Shown here: positions 1 to 8,308 of the stretch, piece by piece
How the letters are laid out: every line of letters starts with the position of its first letter
How positions within the stretch are numbered: the first letter of the stretch is position 1
From: Scytonematopsis contorta HA4267-MV1
GTDB taxonomy: Bacteria; Cyanobacteriota; Cyanobacteriia; Cyanobacteriales; Nostocaceae
Assembly: GCA_019359035.1 (NCBI GenBank)
Contig: JAHHIC010000045.1
Span: 25,360-89,359, forward strand
Reading direction: 5' to 3'
DNA length: 64,000 nucleotides
The notes under the pieces: model-generated
What the model was told of the DNA's origin: nothing
The model's database searches: none
What the model saw: only the letters and a program-made list of their open reading frames with translations
Made by a program: the position numbers and the translations under genes

Positions 1-745
1 CTTCCAGGGTCTGCTGAGCAGTAAAAATTACTTCCGCTGTTTGAGCCGCAAGATGCTTCCCATCTTCAGAAGACCCGGCTTGGATAATAACTGGATATCC
101 TTGAGGTGGACGAGCAATGTTAAGGGGACCGCGTACCGAAAAATGCTCTCCTTTGTGGTTGGGAATATGTAGTTTATCGGGATGAAAGTAAATGCCTAAT
201 TCCTTATCCCTTAAAAAAGCCGAGTCTTCCCAACTGTCCCAAAGCGATGTCACTACATCCACAAACTCTTTAGCACGTCCATAGCGTGTAGTATGTTCCA
301 TATGCTTTTCCTGGTTAAAGTTTTTCGCTTCGGCTTCAGTTGCAGAGGTAACGAGATTCCATCCAGCACGACCACCGCTGAGATGGTCTAGGGACGCAAA
401 CTTGCGAGCAAGATGATAAGGTTCGTTATAGGTGGTGGAGACTGTTGCCGCTAACCCAATACGCTGCGTGACTACGGATAAGGCTGATAATAAAGTCAGA
501 GGTTCAAAATGGGCGATTTGACCCAAACGGTTCAATGCCTCAGTCTCAGACCAACCCCAGACAGCCACGTTATCTGCGAGAAAAATCATATCAAATTTAC
601 CCCGTTCTGCTGTCTGCGCGAGCCGTTGGTAATGCTGAAAATTCAAACCACCGTCAGCTTGTGCGTTGGGATGTCTCCATGCTGCTACGTGATGACCGGG
701 ACCGGGTAAGAATGCGCCTAGTTTGAGTTGCTTTTTTTCGCCCAT
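1..745 (-). CDS. FMN-dependent monooxygenase, NtaA/SnaA/DszA family (3' end cut by window edge)
   Basis: Translating the minus strand from the ATG at 745 gives about 248 residues starting MGEKKQLKLGAFLPGPGHH and continuing past the window edge, so the C-terminal part (family length is roughly 440-460) is missing. Visible family features are the N-terminal GxFLxGxGHHxAxWR segment, then FDMIFLADN, LSVVTQRIGLAATVSTTYNEPYH, SGGRAGWNLVTS and the later GYPVIIQAGSS. These are typical of bacterial-luciferase-fold, FMNH2-dependent oxygenases such as NtaA, SnaA, DszA and DmoA, which cleave C-N or C-S bonds of xenobiotics and organosulfur compounds. The sulfur genes around it make an organosulfur substrate more likely than a chelator, but the substrate is inferred. 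It is divergent from the VOC/PhnD genes, with two copies of the 26-bp dyad in the shared promoter region. Confidence 0.9.
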   Translation of the reverse strand, partial: MGEKKQLKLGAFLPGPGHHVAAWRHPNAQADGGLNFQHYQRLAQTAERGKFDMIFLADNVAVWGWSETEALNRLGQIAHFEPLTLLSALSVVTQRIGLAATVSTTYNEPYHLARKFASLDHLSGGRAGWNLVTSATEAEAKNFNQEKHMEHTTRYGRAKEFVDVVTSLWDSWEDSAFLRDKELGIYFHPDKLHIPNHKGEHFSVRGPLNIARPPQGYPVIIQAGSSEDGKHLAAQTAEVIFTAQQTLE

Positions 746-799
746 TTTCTTCTCTTTATATTGATATTTTGGCTAATCCAACAACATTTAATCATAAAC

Positions 800-825
800 T
801 ACGGCAAATCGATAGATTTATGATA
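800..825. promoter_or_regulatory. 26-bp dyad operator, site 1
   Basis: Left half TACGGCAAA and right half TTTATGATA flank an 8-bp spacer. It lies between the divergent flavin monooxygenase (start 745) and the VOC gene (start 894). It matches ten other sites in the window in geometry and sequence, and a second site starts exactly 54 bp further on. The regulator is inferred, not shown. Confidence 0.6.
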
Positions 826-853
826 GATTAGAATATGTAAAGAAAATTAATCT

Positions 854-879
854 TGCGGTATAGTCAGGGACTTAAAGTA
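854..879. promoter_or_regulatory. 26-bp dyad operator, site 2
   Basis: Left half TGCGGTATA and right half CTTAAAGTA with an 8-bp spacer. It sits 15 bp before the ATG of the VOC gene. The 54-bp start-to-start distance from site 1 is close to five helical turns, so both could be bound on the same DNA face. Confidence 0.5.
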
Positions 880-893
880 CGAAAGTTAAAATT

Positions 894-1313
894 ATGCAAC
901 TACAAGAAAAAATCTTACAGCAGAAAATCAACGTAACGAAAACAGATAATCGTCCTCCCGTGGCAATTGCTCACGTGAAATTAATGGTAAGTGATGTTTC
1001 AATCGCGACTAATTTTTTTCTCAAGCTGGGTTTGAGATACATCCATCAATCAGAAAATGTAGCTGTTTTAGAGTTACGTGGAGGTACACACTTAGTTTTA
1101 AATAAGGCAAATATTTTCTTAGGCTCTGGAACAAACGCACCTTTTGATTTAATGGTCGATAATGTTTTTGCTACTAGGGAATATTTTCGTCAGTTGGAGC
1201 TGAATCCTTCTGAAATTGAAATAGAGGGTATTCATACTTCATTTAAGCTAGTTAGTCCAGATGGTTATATTTTCAAAGTTACTTCTTCTCATACTTGTGG
1301 GAGATTAGTGTAA
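894..1313 (+). CDS. VOC-family (glyoxalase/dioxygenase fold) protein
   Basis: This 139-residue protein has one vicinal-oxygen-chelate module. Residues 22-60 (PVAIAHVKLMVSDVSIATNFFLKLGLRYI) form the first beta-alpha-beta unit, and the C-terminal part ends with the typical strand SPDGYIFKVTSS. Members bind a divalent metal and act as lyases, dioxygenases or antibiotic-sequestering proteins, and the substrate cannot be told from sequence. The ATG at 894 lies just after a copy of the 26-bp dyad. It is the first gene of a short plus-strand run with a small membrane protein and a PhnD-like binding protein, so a role in handling an organosulfur product is possible. The family assignment is good and the function unknown. 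Confidence 0.75.
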   Translation: MQLQEKILQQKINVTKTDNRPPVAIAHVKLMVSDVSIATNFFLKLGLRYIHQSENVAVLELRGGTHLVLNKANIFLGSGTNAPFDLMVDNVFATREYFRQLELNPSEIEIEGIHTSFKLVSPDGYIFKVTSSHTCGRLV

Positions 1314-1468
1314 ATAATGACAAACAAGACTCCAAAATCTAAAATCTAAAATCTAAAATTGCTTCTCAAAATTAGAGGGGTGGAGATTCTGGTAACTTCT
1401 CAGGTTCCGTTTTGAACCATTGTTGGTAAATTTGCCTATACGTGCCATTTGTTAAAGGAGTAATTTCA

Positions 1469-1720
1469 GTGGTAACAGCAAAACTAAACACCGAAAATTC
1501 CAGAGCATTAAAACGAGAAGATAGTTTGAATGTATGGGATAAAAGCTTACAATCAATCGTGATTTTGATACATAGGTTATGGTGGCATACAAAAGGTTAT
1601 GGAATTATTTTTGGTATGATGGTACTAGTATTATTTACTATGACTTTTCTTTCTCTACGCTCATTTGGTAATATGTTTATCAAATTTAGATTTCAAGAAG
1701 AAGTGGAAAAAACTGGTTGA
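1469..1720 (+). CDS. Small single-span membrane protein
   Basis: The product is 83 residues from the GTG at 1469, preceded by AAAGGAG at 1454-1460 with 8-nt spacing. An upstream in-frame GTG at 1442 has no such site. One clear hydrophobic segment (GIIFGMMVLVLFTMTFLSL) lies near the middle, with a basic N-terminal part and a charged C-terminus. I do not recognise the family. It ends 11 bp before the PhnD-like gene and is probably cotranscribed with it. A small membrane partner for the binding protein is conceivable, but it has no ABC-permease features. Confidence 0.6.
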   Translation: MVTAKLNTENSRALKREDSLNVWDKSLQSIVILIHRLWWHTKGYGIIFGMMVLVLFTMTFLSLRSFGNMFIKFRFQEEVEKTG

Positions 1721-1731
1721 ACTAAGAAATT

Positions 1732-2571
1732 ATGGGTACTCATTTAAATCAACTCAAAAAACTACTAGCTATTTCTTACTTAGCTCCTAATTGGTTTGAA
1801 TTTTATCAATCGATTGTATCTTGCCTGGGTCGTGTATTATTGGTAGAAACAGAGCTTAGACAGGGTGAATGTGACCCTCTGGAAGACCCATTATTATTAG
1901 ACAATAAGTTAGACCTTGCATTTATTTGTGGATTGCCTTTTATTAAGCATTATCAAATTTTTCCTCTTGAATTAGAGCTTTTAGTTGCACCAGTCATGCA
2001 AGCAGAGCGCTATGAAAACCGTCCGATTTACTTTTCGGATATAATTGTCAATACAAAAAATGCATCTGCTAAATTTGAGGATTTAGAAGGTAAAATATTT
2101 TGTTATAACGACTTAGGTTCAAATAGTGGTTACAATCTGCCGTGTTATCGATTAGTTCAGGGTGGATATTCGTCTAATTTTTTCGCAAAAGCTATTCAAT
2201 CTGGTTCTCATCAGCGCTCAATTCGATGGGTAATAGATGGAAAAGCTGATTGTGCAGCTATCGATACTATTGTACTAGAGCAAGAATTACGCGACTTTCC
2301 GGAATTGTCTGATTCTATACGAGTAGTCGAGACACTGGGACCATCTCCGATACCCCCTTTGGTAGTGGCTCAGGGTTTAGGTGTATCAGTAATTCAGCAG
2401 ATGAGGTCGGCGTTATTTAATCCGGATGTTGAATTGAAAGCCGCAATGGCAAAAGTAGGAGTAATGCGTTTTGCTTCTGCTGAATTGAGAGATTATGAAT
2501 TGATGCATTGTAGAGACGTTACATGTAACGTCTCTACATTTGGGAACAATCGTTTCTACGTTTGGGAATAA
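1732..2571 (+). CDS. PhnD/SsuA-like periplasmic-binding-type protein without signal peptide
   Basis: The product is 279 residues. Its architecture follows the phosphate/phosphonate/sulfonate binding-protein fold: LAISYLAPNWFEFYQSIV at the N-terminus, DLAFICGLPF as the lobe-closing motif, LEGKIFCYNDLGSNSGYNLP, then GSHQRSIRWVIDGKADCAAID and LGPSPIPPLVV. In PhnD-family proteins such motifs line the ligand cleft. No signal peptide or lipobox is visible and no permease or ATPase lies nearby, so it may be a cytosolic sensor or rely on unlinked transport genes. The last roughly 20 codons run through a perfect 28-bp palindrome (2510-2537) of a dispersed repeat, so the C-terminal tail is probably repeat-derived. 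Confidence 0.75.
   Translation: MGTHLNQLKKLLAISYLAPNWFEFYQSIVSCLGRVLLVETELRQGECDPLEDPLLLDNKLDLAFICGLPFIKHYQIFPLELELLVAPVMQAERYENRPIYFSDIIVNTKNASAKFEDLEGKIFCYNDLGSNSGYNLPCYRLVQGGYSSNFFAKAIQSGSHQRSIRWVIDGKADCAAIDTIVLEQELRDFPELSDSIRVVETLGPSPIPPLVVAQGLGVSVIQQMRSALFNPDVELKAAMAKVGVMRFASAELRDYELMHCRDVTCNVSTFGNNRFYVWE
2510..2537. repeat. Perfect 28-bp palindrome of the GTAGAGACG...CGTCTCTAC family, inside a CDS
   Basis: The two arms GTAGAGACGTTACA and TGTAACGTCTCTAC are perfect complements. The same core recurs at 25,707 and 37,301, with related palindromes at 23,759, 29,470, 39,430, 54,850, 57,891 and 62,371. This copy lies within the 3' end of the PhnD-like gene. Confidence 0.9.
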
Positions 2572-2574
2572 TCG

Positions 2575-4440
2575 CTATTGAATGTGTTGTTGCGGAATAG
2601 GTAGCATTTCACCCCATTCTATTCGCTGCAAACCATCGCTTGTGGCTAACACAATTAAGCGGTCTCCTACATTAACTCTGGTTTCGTATGAAGGCATTAA
2701 CGAATAATTATTTTGTAAATGTTTTTGGTGAAGAATTGGCACAACATTGTAGCCATAAGCAATTTCAGCGATGATAAATTTCTCAAGAGTATCGCCAGCC
2801 TCAATATTGTATTCTGTAACCATTACAATCTGATTGTGAAAGTGAAACAAACTTAAGACATTTTCGCCAAAAGCAGCACAGGCAAAGACTTCCGCAGACA
2901 AAGCAGCACCACACAAAACTTGAGCATAAGGAAATAGAGGAGCTATATTATCACTAAATCGGCGGTTGCGGGAATAAATTACCAACTTACTACGAGGATT
3001 AATCGCGTGAGCCATCAGCCCAATTTCTAAATTTTCCATATTATCATCCCCCACTAAAATGATGCTTTTAGCACGGGAGACATTCGCTTTAGTTAGCGCT
3101 TCATGGTTATTTCCCAAAACAAAAGGCATTTGAGGTAGAATGCTATGGTCAATAGGGGTACTATTAACTCCTACTACAGCCTGGTTAAGTTCTTGCAATA
3201 AAACTGCTACTCGCTGACCCAATAAACTTAAACCAATTACCACTACATGATTTTGTTGTGGTAGTGCAGGGCGTCTACTAAAAAACCTGAACTTGGAACC
3301 TAACAAAGCGTCAGTTACTGTCGCATACAAAACCCCCACGAAAGCTTCTCCTACTAAGGTTAGTCCCAAACTAAAAAAGCGCAGCCACCAGGGCATACTT
3401 TCTGAGGGTACTGGTTGTGATGCATACTTAACGCTACCAAATAAATCACCGTATCCACCTAAAAGCAGAACTGCTGTGGCAAAAAAAGCTTCTTGGATAG
3501 TGATTTCAGGAAAATACAAGCTGTACAAAACTATTCCCATAAACCAGAGGACAAATACAGTCATCAAATAAATTGTTGCGACTTGCCGAATTTGACTTTG
3601 GTTTTGGTAGTAAGATTGCCAAAATTTTACTATTTTCTGCTTTAAATTCTTTATTGTTATGCTCAGTAGAATCTTTTTTAATCCTCGCTTTTTACGTCGA
3701 TAATTTTTGACATATGATTCCTTAAAGTTTTCTAACTGATGCACAACTTCTACGTAAATAAGCGTATCTCCCACTTTTACAGAAGCTTCTGGTTCCCAGT
3801 CATAAAATTGTTTTGGTTCATAAGATGAAACTTTTGTGTGACTTAAAATACGCCTAGTTTGATTATTAAGTGTATGTACTATCTTCGCATTGCACCACTT
3901 AGAATCTGGTTTAACTTGGTGTTGTTTTACTTGAAAAAAGTGTCCATCTAAATTAAAATATCCGATAGTTTCAGAGCCTAAAGCTGTTAAAGCAAAAGCA
4001 TAAGCTGATAACTGGGTCGGCTCAAATGCAAAAAAATTACCAAGATTTTTTCCCAAGAGTTCGTTAAGATTTTGTTTATCAGAACGTACAACCAAGCGTA
4101 TTTTGGGATTGAGACGTCGCGCCGCAAATGCTGCTTCAATATTCATACGCTCGTTTCTAGTAACTAAAATTACCGAACGACATTGATGTACATTTGCTTC
4201 TTCTAAAATACTTGGTTGACGGCAATCCCCTATAATTAATTTTTCCAGTAAATTTGGTATTTCTGGGACTTCCCAATGTTCAGGTTCTTCTTCGTCAATA
4301 GCGATAACACTAACGTCATAATCGTTAAGGGCTGCTATACAATGCTGTCCTAAACTTTTTAGCCCACATACCAGTATTTTGTCTAGTTTTGTATCACGAC
4401 CATTGGTAGATTGAGACGCACCTTCTATTGATGACAACAT
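2575..4440 (-). CDS. Potassium-channel/RCK protein with two TrkA-N domains flanking a two-TM pore
   Basis: This 621-residue protein has RCK/TrkA-N domain 1 at about 20-140 (ILVCGLKSLGQHC, Rossmann glycine motif) and a TrkA-C-like part at about 165-232. TM1 is about 287-309, the pore loop about 313-335 with GGYGD at 328-332 (a variant of the K+ filter TVGYGD), and TM2 about 352-379. A second TrkA-N begins at about 398 (HVVVIGLSLLGQRV), with a C-terminal TrkA-C-like part. RCK domains gate ion flux in response to nucleotides or ions. Having an RCK domain before the pore as well as after it is less common than the C-terminal arrangement. It is probably an inner-membrane K+ or Na+ channel, and the filter preceded by LLLG leaves selectivity uncertain. 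It is convergent with the PhnD-like gene, 3 bp apart. Confidence 0.85.
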   Translation of the reverse strand: MLSSIEGASQSTNGRDTKLDKILVCGLKSLGQHCIAALNDYDVSVIAIDEEEPEHWEVPEIPNLLEKLIIGDCRQPSILEEANVHQCRSVILVTRNERMNIEAAFAARRLNPKIRLVVRSDKQNLNELLGKNLGNFFAFEPTQLSAYAFALTALGSETIGYFNLDGHFFQVKQHQVKPDSKWCNAKIVHTLNNQTRRILSHTKVSSYEPKQFYDWEPEASVKVGDTLIYVEVVHQLENFKESYVKNYRRKKRGLKKILLSITIKNLKQKIVKFWQSYYQNQSQIRQVATIYLMTVFVLWFMGIVLYSLYFPEITIQEAFFATAVLLLGGYGDLFGSVKYASQPVPSESMPWWLRFFSLGLTLVGEAFVGVLYATVTDALLGSKFRFFSRRPALPQQNHVVVIGLSLLGQRVAVLLQELNQAVVGVNSTPIDHSILPQMPFVLGNNHEALTKANVSRAKSIILVGDDNMENLEIGLMAHAINPRSKLVIYSRNRRFSDNIAPLFPYAQVLCGAALSAEVFACAAFGENVLSLFHFHNQIVMVTEYNIEAGDTLEKFIIAEIAYGYNVVPILHQKHLQNNYSLMPSYETRVNVGDRLIVLATSDGLQRIEWGEMLPIPQQHIQ

Positions 4441-4491
4441 CTGCTAGTGCTAGTGATAAGTATTCATTTGAATTATATGATAAAAAATTCC

Positions 4492-4539
4492 ACAAATAAA
4501 AAGTAGCAGGCAGGGACGCTTATACCCACCTACTACCAA
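4492..4539 (-). terminator. Rho-independent terminator after the TPR gene
   Basis: On the minus strand a stem formed by GTAGTAGGTGGG and CCCTGCCTGCTAC is followed by TTTTTATTT. It lies 123 bp downstream of the TPR gene stop and before the channel gene. A separate perfect 10-bp inverted repeat (GTAACTTAAC/GTTAAGTTAC) spans 4592-4634. Confidence 0.6.
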
Positions 4540-4661
4540 TGCTAGAATAGGATAACTTTAAGAATGCTGATAGAAAGGAACATTCTTAACCGTAACTTAA
4601 CCAATATTGTGTATGAGCTTAATTGTTAAGTTACCTAATAAATTAGAATTTGTATGTAATA

Positions 4662-5966
4662 TTAATTTTTTATGCTTGTATTCAGCAATACAGCGTTTAA
4701 TTTTAAGTTAATTGCGTAAAGATTATGAATTGATTGCTCCTGCTTCTCAACTTTGAACACAGCATCTAAATAAACCTTTTCAAATAAAGCTCTTTGAGTG
4801 TGACTGCCACCAATTTCTTGCAATCGTGGTAAAACAGGTTTGAGTTGAGATATTGCCTTAGACCATTCACCATTAGCATATGCAACTAAACCTCTGGCTG
4901 TAGGAATAGCTACTTCTAACCACTTATGACGTAAGTATGGATGAATACTGAGAGCGTGCTTGTGCATACTCAATCGCATTTCATTTGATAAATCAGTATG
5001 TCCTGCTCTTGTGAGTGCAAAAATATAATGTAAATCTTGGAAAGGTAATGCATGTTCGTGAAGACGAGATATAAGATAAGTACTTAATTGTTGCCAGCGA
5101 TTTCCAACGTCAATCCCACGCAATTCTAAGCGCAACAATAGTGAGATTGCTCCCACTTGGTCTTTAGGAGATTCTTTCTCAGCGCGACCCCAAACAAGAG
5201 TATCGTACAATTGCAGTACTTTATCTTTCTCTCCTCGCTCCAAATAATATAGTGCCACGTGCCACCAATTGTGTGTATACAACATTGAATTACAATTTTC
5301 CCAAGTGTCCGCGAGACTTTCCATCCAAACAATACCCTCATTAACTCGTCCCTGAGTTTCCATAACATGAGCAACAGCATGGTGTGCCCAAGGGTCGTAA
5401 CGATTCATTGTAGTTGCTGTTCTAGCCATTGTTTCTGCTTCCACAAGCTGATGACATTGTTCTAAACCAAATGCTACCATTCCATATAGATAATGATTCT
5501 CCCGATTTGCAGGTAAAACCCGTTCGGCGATACACAATAATTTTTCCTTCTCACCTAAATAAAAATAATGATACTGCCCTTGCTGAACTGAAATTACATC
5601 ACGAGGATATTCTTGTGCAATTTCTTCGTGTAGCGCAACAGCTAAATCTATCTTTTTTGCAGACCAAGCTTGTATTGCCTGGATATACAATTGTTCTCGC
5701 TTTGTTGTTGCTTTTGCTAAATTCCGTTGAGCAGCTTGTAAGTGAAGACTAGCTTTTTGCCAAGCAACTGAATTTTCCTGAGCTAGATAATGAGCAGCTG
5801 CGTACCCATAAAGCAATGCACAATCAGGGTCACATGCAATCCCTTGAAGAATATAAGCTTCAGCATCCTTTCCATAGCTCAAAGCTTGACTAGTAAATAT
5901 ATTGATAGCTGTGATGACCTCTGGTGAGTCTGTTGTTACTTCCAGTCCCTGAAAATCTTTTAACAT
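4662..5966 (-). CDS. TTC38-like tetratricopeptide repeat protein
   Basis: This soluble 434-residue helical-repeat protein has no signal peptide. Residues near 195-215 (YDPWAHHAVAHVMETQGRVNEGIVWM) and the following NSMLYTHNWWHVALYYLERGE are characteristic of the TTC38 family, whose molecular function is poorly known. TPR-like pairs cover most of the length. The gene stands alone with its own terminator, and a copy of the 26-bp dyad lies upstream between it and the divergent Rrf2 gene. That places it in the putative sulfur regulon and hints at a role in sulfur-starvation physiology. The family call is firm, the role inferred. Confidence 0.8.
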   Translation of the reverse strand: MLKDFQGLEVTTDSPEVITAINIFTSQALSYGKDAEAYILQGIACDPDCALLYGYAAAHYLAQENSVAWQKASLHLQAAQRNLAKATTKREQLYIQAIQAWSAKKIDLAVALHEEIAQEYPRDVISVQQGQYHYFYLGEKEKLLCIAERVLPANRENHYLYGMVAFGLEQCHQLVEAETMARTATTMNRYDPWAHHAVAHVMETQGRVNEGIVWMESLADTWENCNSMLYTHNWWHVALYYLERGEKDKVLQLYDTLVWGRAEKESPKDQVGAISLLLRLELRGIDVGNRWQQLSTYLISRLHEHALPFQDLHYIFALTRAGHTDLSNEMRLSMHKHALSIHPYLRHKWLEVAIPTARGLVAYANGEWSKAISQLKPVLPRLQEIGGSHTQRALFEKVYLDAVFKVEKQEQSIHNLYAINLKLNAVLLNTSIKN

Positions 5967-6046
5967 TTTTTATTCCTGGCATTATAACTAGTGGTTTTAA
6001 GCAAGCACATGCATAAGTGCTAGATTTATAAGCCACAATTCTTAAC

Positions 6047-6072
6047 TACTGTTAATCAGTCGGAATACCGTA
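6047..6072. promoter_or_regulatory. 26-bp dyad operator, site 3
   Basis: Plus-strand halves are TACTGTTAA and AATACCGTA with the spacer TCAGTCGG. It lies in the divergent region between the TPR gene (start 5966) and the Rrf2 regulator gene (start 6353). Placement beside a regulator gene would fit autoregulation, but that is inference. Confidence 0.6.
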
Positions 6073-6352
6073 TTTAATTTTTGAGTATCTCATAATCAAC
6101 ATTAAATGACAACCCCCAACCAGTTGCAAATATTGCGAAAAGCGCAATAAGTTTTATTTATTAGATTGACAATTAAAAACAATTGCTTTTATGGGTGAAA
6201 TTTTTTAGAGTGGAATCGTACAAACATCAGGCTCAAGTTATAATTTCACACGCGAAAACTGAAAATATAAAAAGAAAATAAGAATCATTCGTCTAGAGTT
6301 TTGAGGTGCAAGTTCAACAGATTAAACACATTAAGCTAATGGAATTTTGCCA

Positions 6353-6790
6353 ATGGAGCTATCACACAAATCAGAATACGCAATTCTAGCCCTATTGGCG
6401 TTAGCAGCTTCTTATCCTACAGGAGAATCGCTACAAATCCGGCAGATAGCGGAAATTCAAAATATACCAGTACGCTATTTAGAACAATTATTGGCAGTCT
6501 TAAGACGTGGAGGATTGATTAAAAGTATACGCGGCGCAAAAGGTGGCTATATACTGTCGCGAGACCCTCGGACAACTACTTTATGGGATGCATTTAACTG
6601 CATTGAAGGTCTGGAAGGAGTCTTCCCCGATTATAAGGCTTCGTCTAAAACAGTTGATAGTAGTATAATTCTGGAAGTTTGGCAGGAAGTTCAGGGAGCA
6701 GCTGTCTTGGTATTACAAAAATATACACTCCAAGACCTTTGCGACCGACGACAATTTTTTCAGCAGACACTAACGATGTACCATATTTAG
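6353..6790 (+). CDS. Rrf2-family transcriptional regulator lacking Fe-S cysteines (CymR-like)
   Basis: The product is 145 residues from ATG 6353; an in-frame TTG two codons upstream is less likely. It opens MELSHKSEYAILALLALAA and carries the Rrf2 winged helix at about 28-75 (IRQIAEIQNIPVRYLEQLLAVLRRGGLIKSIRGAKGGYIL). The three clustered cysteines that hold the 2Fe-2S cluster in IscR/NsrR are absent: the region after WDAFNCIEGLEG has none in that pattern. Cluster-free Rrf2 proteins include CymR of Firmicutes, which represses cysteine and sulfur genes together with CysK. The upstream 26-bp dyad and surrounding sulfur genes make it my leading candidate for the regulator of the local sulfur regulon. 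Its ligand and targets are not shown. Confidence 0.85.
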   Translation: MELSHKSEYAILALLALAASYPTGESLQIRQIAEIQNIPVRYLEQLLAVLRRGGLIKSIRGAKGGYILSRDPRTTTLWDAFNCIEGLEGVFPDYKASSKTVDSSIILEVWQEVQGAAVLVLQKYTLQDLCDRRQFFQQTLTMYHI

Positions 6791-6846
6791 CTGTAAAACA
6801 TTTATTAAAACATATTTTTTAAGTCAGGAAATCTCGTAATAATTTT

Positions 6847-6873
6847 TAAAACGCTTAATTTAAGCGTTTTTTT
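6847..6873 (+). terminator. Rho-independent terminator of the Rrf2 gene
   Basis: The stem AACGCTTAA/TTAAGCGTT is followed by a run of seven T residues, about 57 bp after the Rrf2 stop codon. Confidence 0.75.
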
Positions 6874-7131
6874 GCATTTTCGATAAATTTAATTTATCAA
6901 ATAAAGAAGTTAAAATATTTGTTTTTATGGAAGTACATAAATTAAAGTGAAAGAGTTGAAAGGGTAATAAAGCTTCACAAAAGCGAGCAGAACTATATTT
7001 AAAGCTCATTATTACTTTAACTCAAGGTAATTACTAAGTTATACTAGTTCGTAGTTTAATATATGTACGCTATAAAACGTTTAGTCCGTAAAATTTTTAA
7101 AATTCTAAATTCAATTTTGAGGTTTATTGTA

Positions 7132-7563
7132 ATGGAATTATTTAGACCCTTAAAGGACAATGCGAATAATTTAACCAAGAAAAAATTTAGAAGTCCTGAC
7201 AAAGTACGCGACCATTTAGCAAATGAACGCACCTATTTAGCTTGGATGCGTAGTGGTATAGCACTGTTGGGATTTGGCGTTTTGATTGTGCGTATACGTA
7301 TCCTTCGCCCACCTTTAGCCCCTCAAGCACCTGGTAATGGTTGGAAATTAGGATTAGCTTTTGGGGTTGTCGGTTTGTTAACAGTGATATTTTCAACGCA
7401 ACACTATTTTGTAGTTAGTCAAAATATTGATGAAAATACTTATAAACCAGCAGACCGTTGGGTGCTTATCTCTAGTTTCGCAGTTTTAATGTTAGGTCTA
7501 GGGGTACTTTATTATGTTTTTAATATACCTATAGAAGCATTAAATACTGTAATTGTTGAATAA
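7132..7563 (+). CDS. DUF202 (YidH-like) inner-membrane protein
   Basis: From the ATG at 7132 (GAGG about 9 nt upstream) the product is 143 residues; an earlier in-frame ATG at 7063 adds 23 basic/hydrophobic residues without a visible ribosome-binding site. The family signature DHLANERTYLAWMRSGIALLGFGVLI is followed by two further hydrophobic spans (LGLAFGVVGLLTVIFS and VLISSFAVLMLGLGVLYYVF), giving three TM helices. DUF202 proteins are small inner-membrane proteins of unknown activity. It is convergent with the first CadD gene. Its presence in a metal and sulfur stress region fits, but does not prove, a stress role. Confidence 0.85.
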   Translation: MELFRPLKDNANNLTKKKFRSPDKVRDHLANERTYLAWMRSGIALLGFGVLIVRIRILRPPLAPQAPGNGWKLGLAFGVVGLLTVIFSTQHYFVVSQNIDENTYKPADRWVLISSFAVLMLGLGVLYYVFNIPIEALNTVIVE

Positions 7564-7580
7564 ATTAAAAAATTCAACCG

Positions 7581-7611
7581 TACCCCTGGAGAATGGAATT
7601 CGCCAGGGGTA
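7581..7611. terminator. Hairpin between convergent genes
   Basis: Perfect 9-bp stem TACCCCTGG/CCAGGGGTA between the convergent DUF202 and CadD genes. It lacks a strong T tract, so its terminator role is likely but not certain. Confidence 0.5.
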
Positions 7612-7642
7612 TTCGGGGTGTATAAAGTCACAAATTGGATAT

Positions 7643-8308
7643 CTAAGCTCCAAAACCAGGTAAGAGTGTATAAGATTGACTTTTAATCAAAATAGAAATT
7701 CCCAAGGCAATCAACACAAACGGGAATACTTTTCTGCCATAGCGAGCAAGGAGGGGAGCCATGAGTGGATTGCGAGTCATGTGGAAAGAGAGGAAACACC
7801 ATAGCCCAACAGTCAAGTAGCAAACAGATAGAATCACACCTAAACTTGGGAGATTGCTACTAGCAAACAACGGTACGTAAATCCCAATGTTGTTACCTCC
7901 ATTAGCAATAGTCACAGCAGAAACGCGGTAAGTTTGAGGGTCGCGTATAGTTGCCCATAGTGATTTTTTATGACGCTGAGGTTTATCATCCGAGGGTAAA
8001 TTAAGTGTTACAGCTTGCACTGTATCCCCCTCCTCTTCTCGACTCAGTAAATTACTTGTACCAATGAGTATAGGAAGAAAGCCTAGCAATCCAATCCATG
8101 ACTCTGGAAGAATTAAACCGCCAAAGAAACCAGGGAGACTAGCAAATACTAACGCGGTGAATCCCAGAAATTCACCTATAACAACATGCTTGGTATGAAA
8201 GTGACGATTGACTTTTCCAAAGAAAGCAGTTAAATACAGATTGTCGTCAAATGTAGTTGCAAAAGCCGCAGAGAACCCAATAACTAATGTTTGAATTAAC
8301 CAAATCAT
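7643..8308 (-). CDS. CadD-family cation/cadmium resistance transporter, copy 1
   Basis: This 221-residue membrane protein has about five to six hydrophobic spans. Family marks are the N-terminal FSAAFATTFDDNLYLTAFFGKVN, VIGEFLGFTALVFASLPGFFGG, WIGLLGFLPILIGTSNLL and the central VTIANGGNNIGIYVPLFASS. Conserved acidic residues in TTFDDN and asparagines in GGNN probably line the transport path. Staphylococcal CadD exports Cd2+; the cyanobacterial proteins are named by homology only. This copy has TTFDDN where the other three copies here have TNLDD, and GGNN where two have GGDN, so it may transport a different ion. It stands alone. Confidence 0.85.
   Translation of the reverse strand: MIWLIQTLVIGFSAAFATTFDDNLYLTAFFGKVNRHFHTKHVVIGEFLGFTALVFASLPGFFGGLILPESWIGLLGFLPILIGTSNLLSREEEGDTVQAVTLNLPSDDKPQRHKKSLWATIRDPQTYRVSAVTIANGGNNIGIYVPLFASSNLPSLGVILSVCYLTVGLWCFLSFHMTRNPLMAPLLARYGRKVFPFVLIALGISILIKSQSYTLLPGFGA

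Noticed and set aside
3293..3571. 92-codon plus-strand frame within the channel gene
   Set aside because: It is antisense to a clear channel gene, in the shadow of its pore region.
7030..7060. A further copy of the 26-bp dyad before the DUF202 gene (TACTA...GTAGT)
   Set aside because: The half sites are 4 bp too close together, so the geometry does not match.
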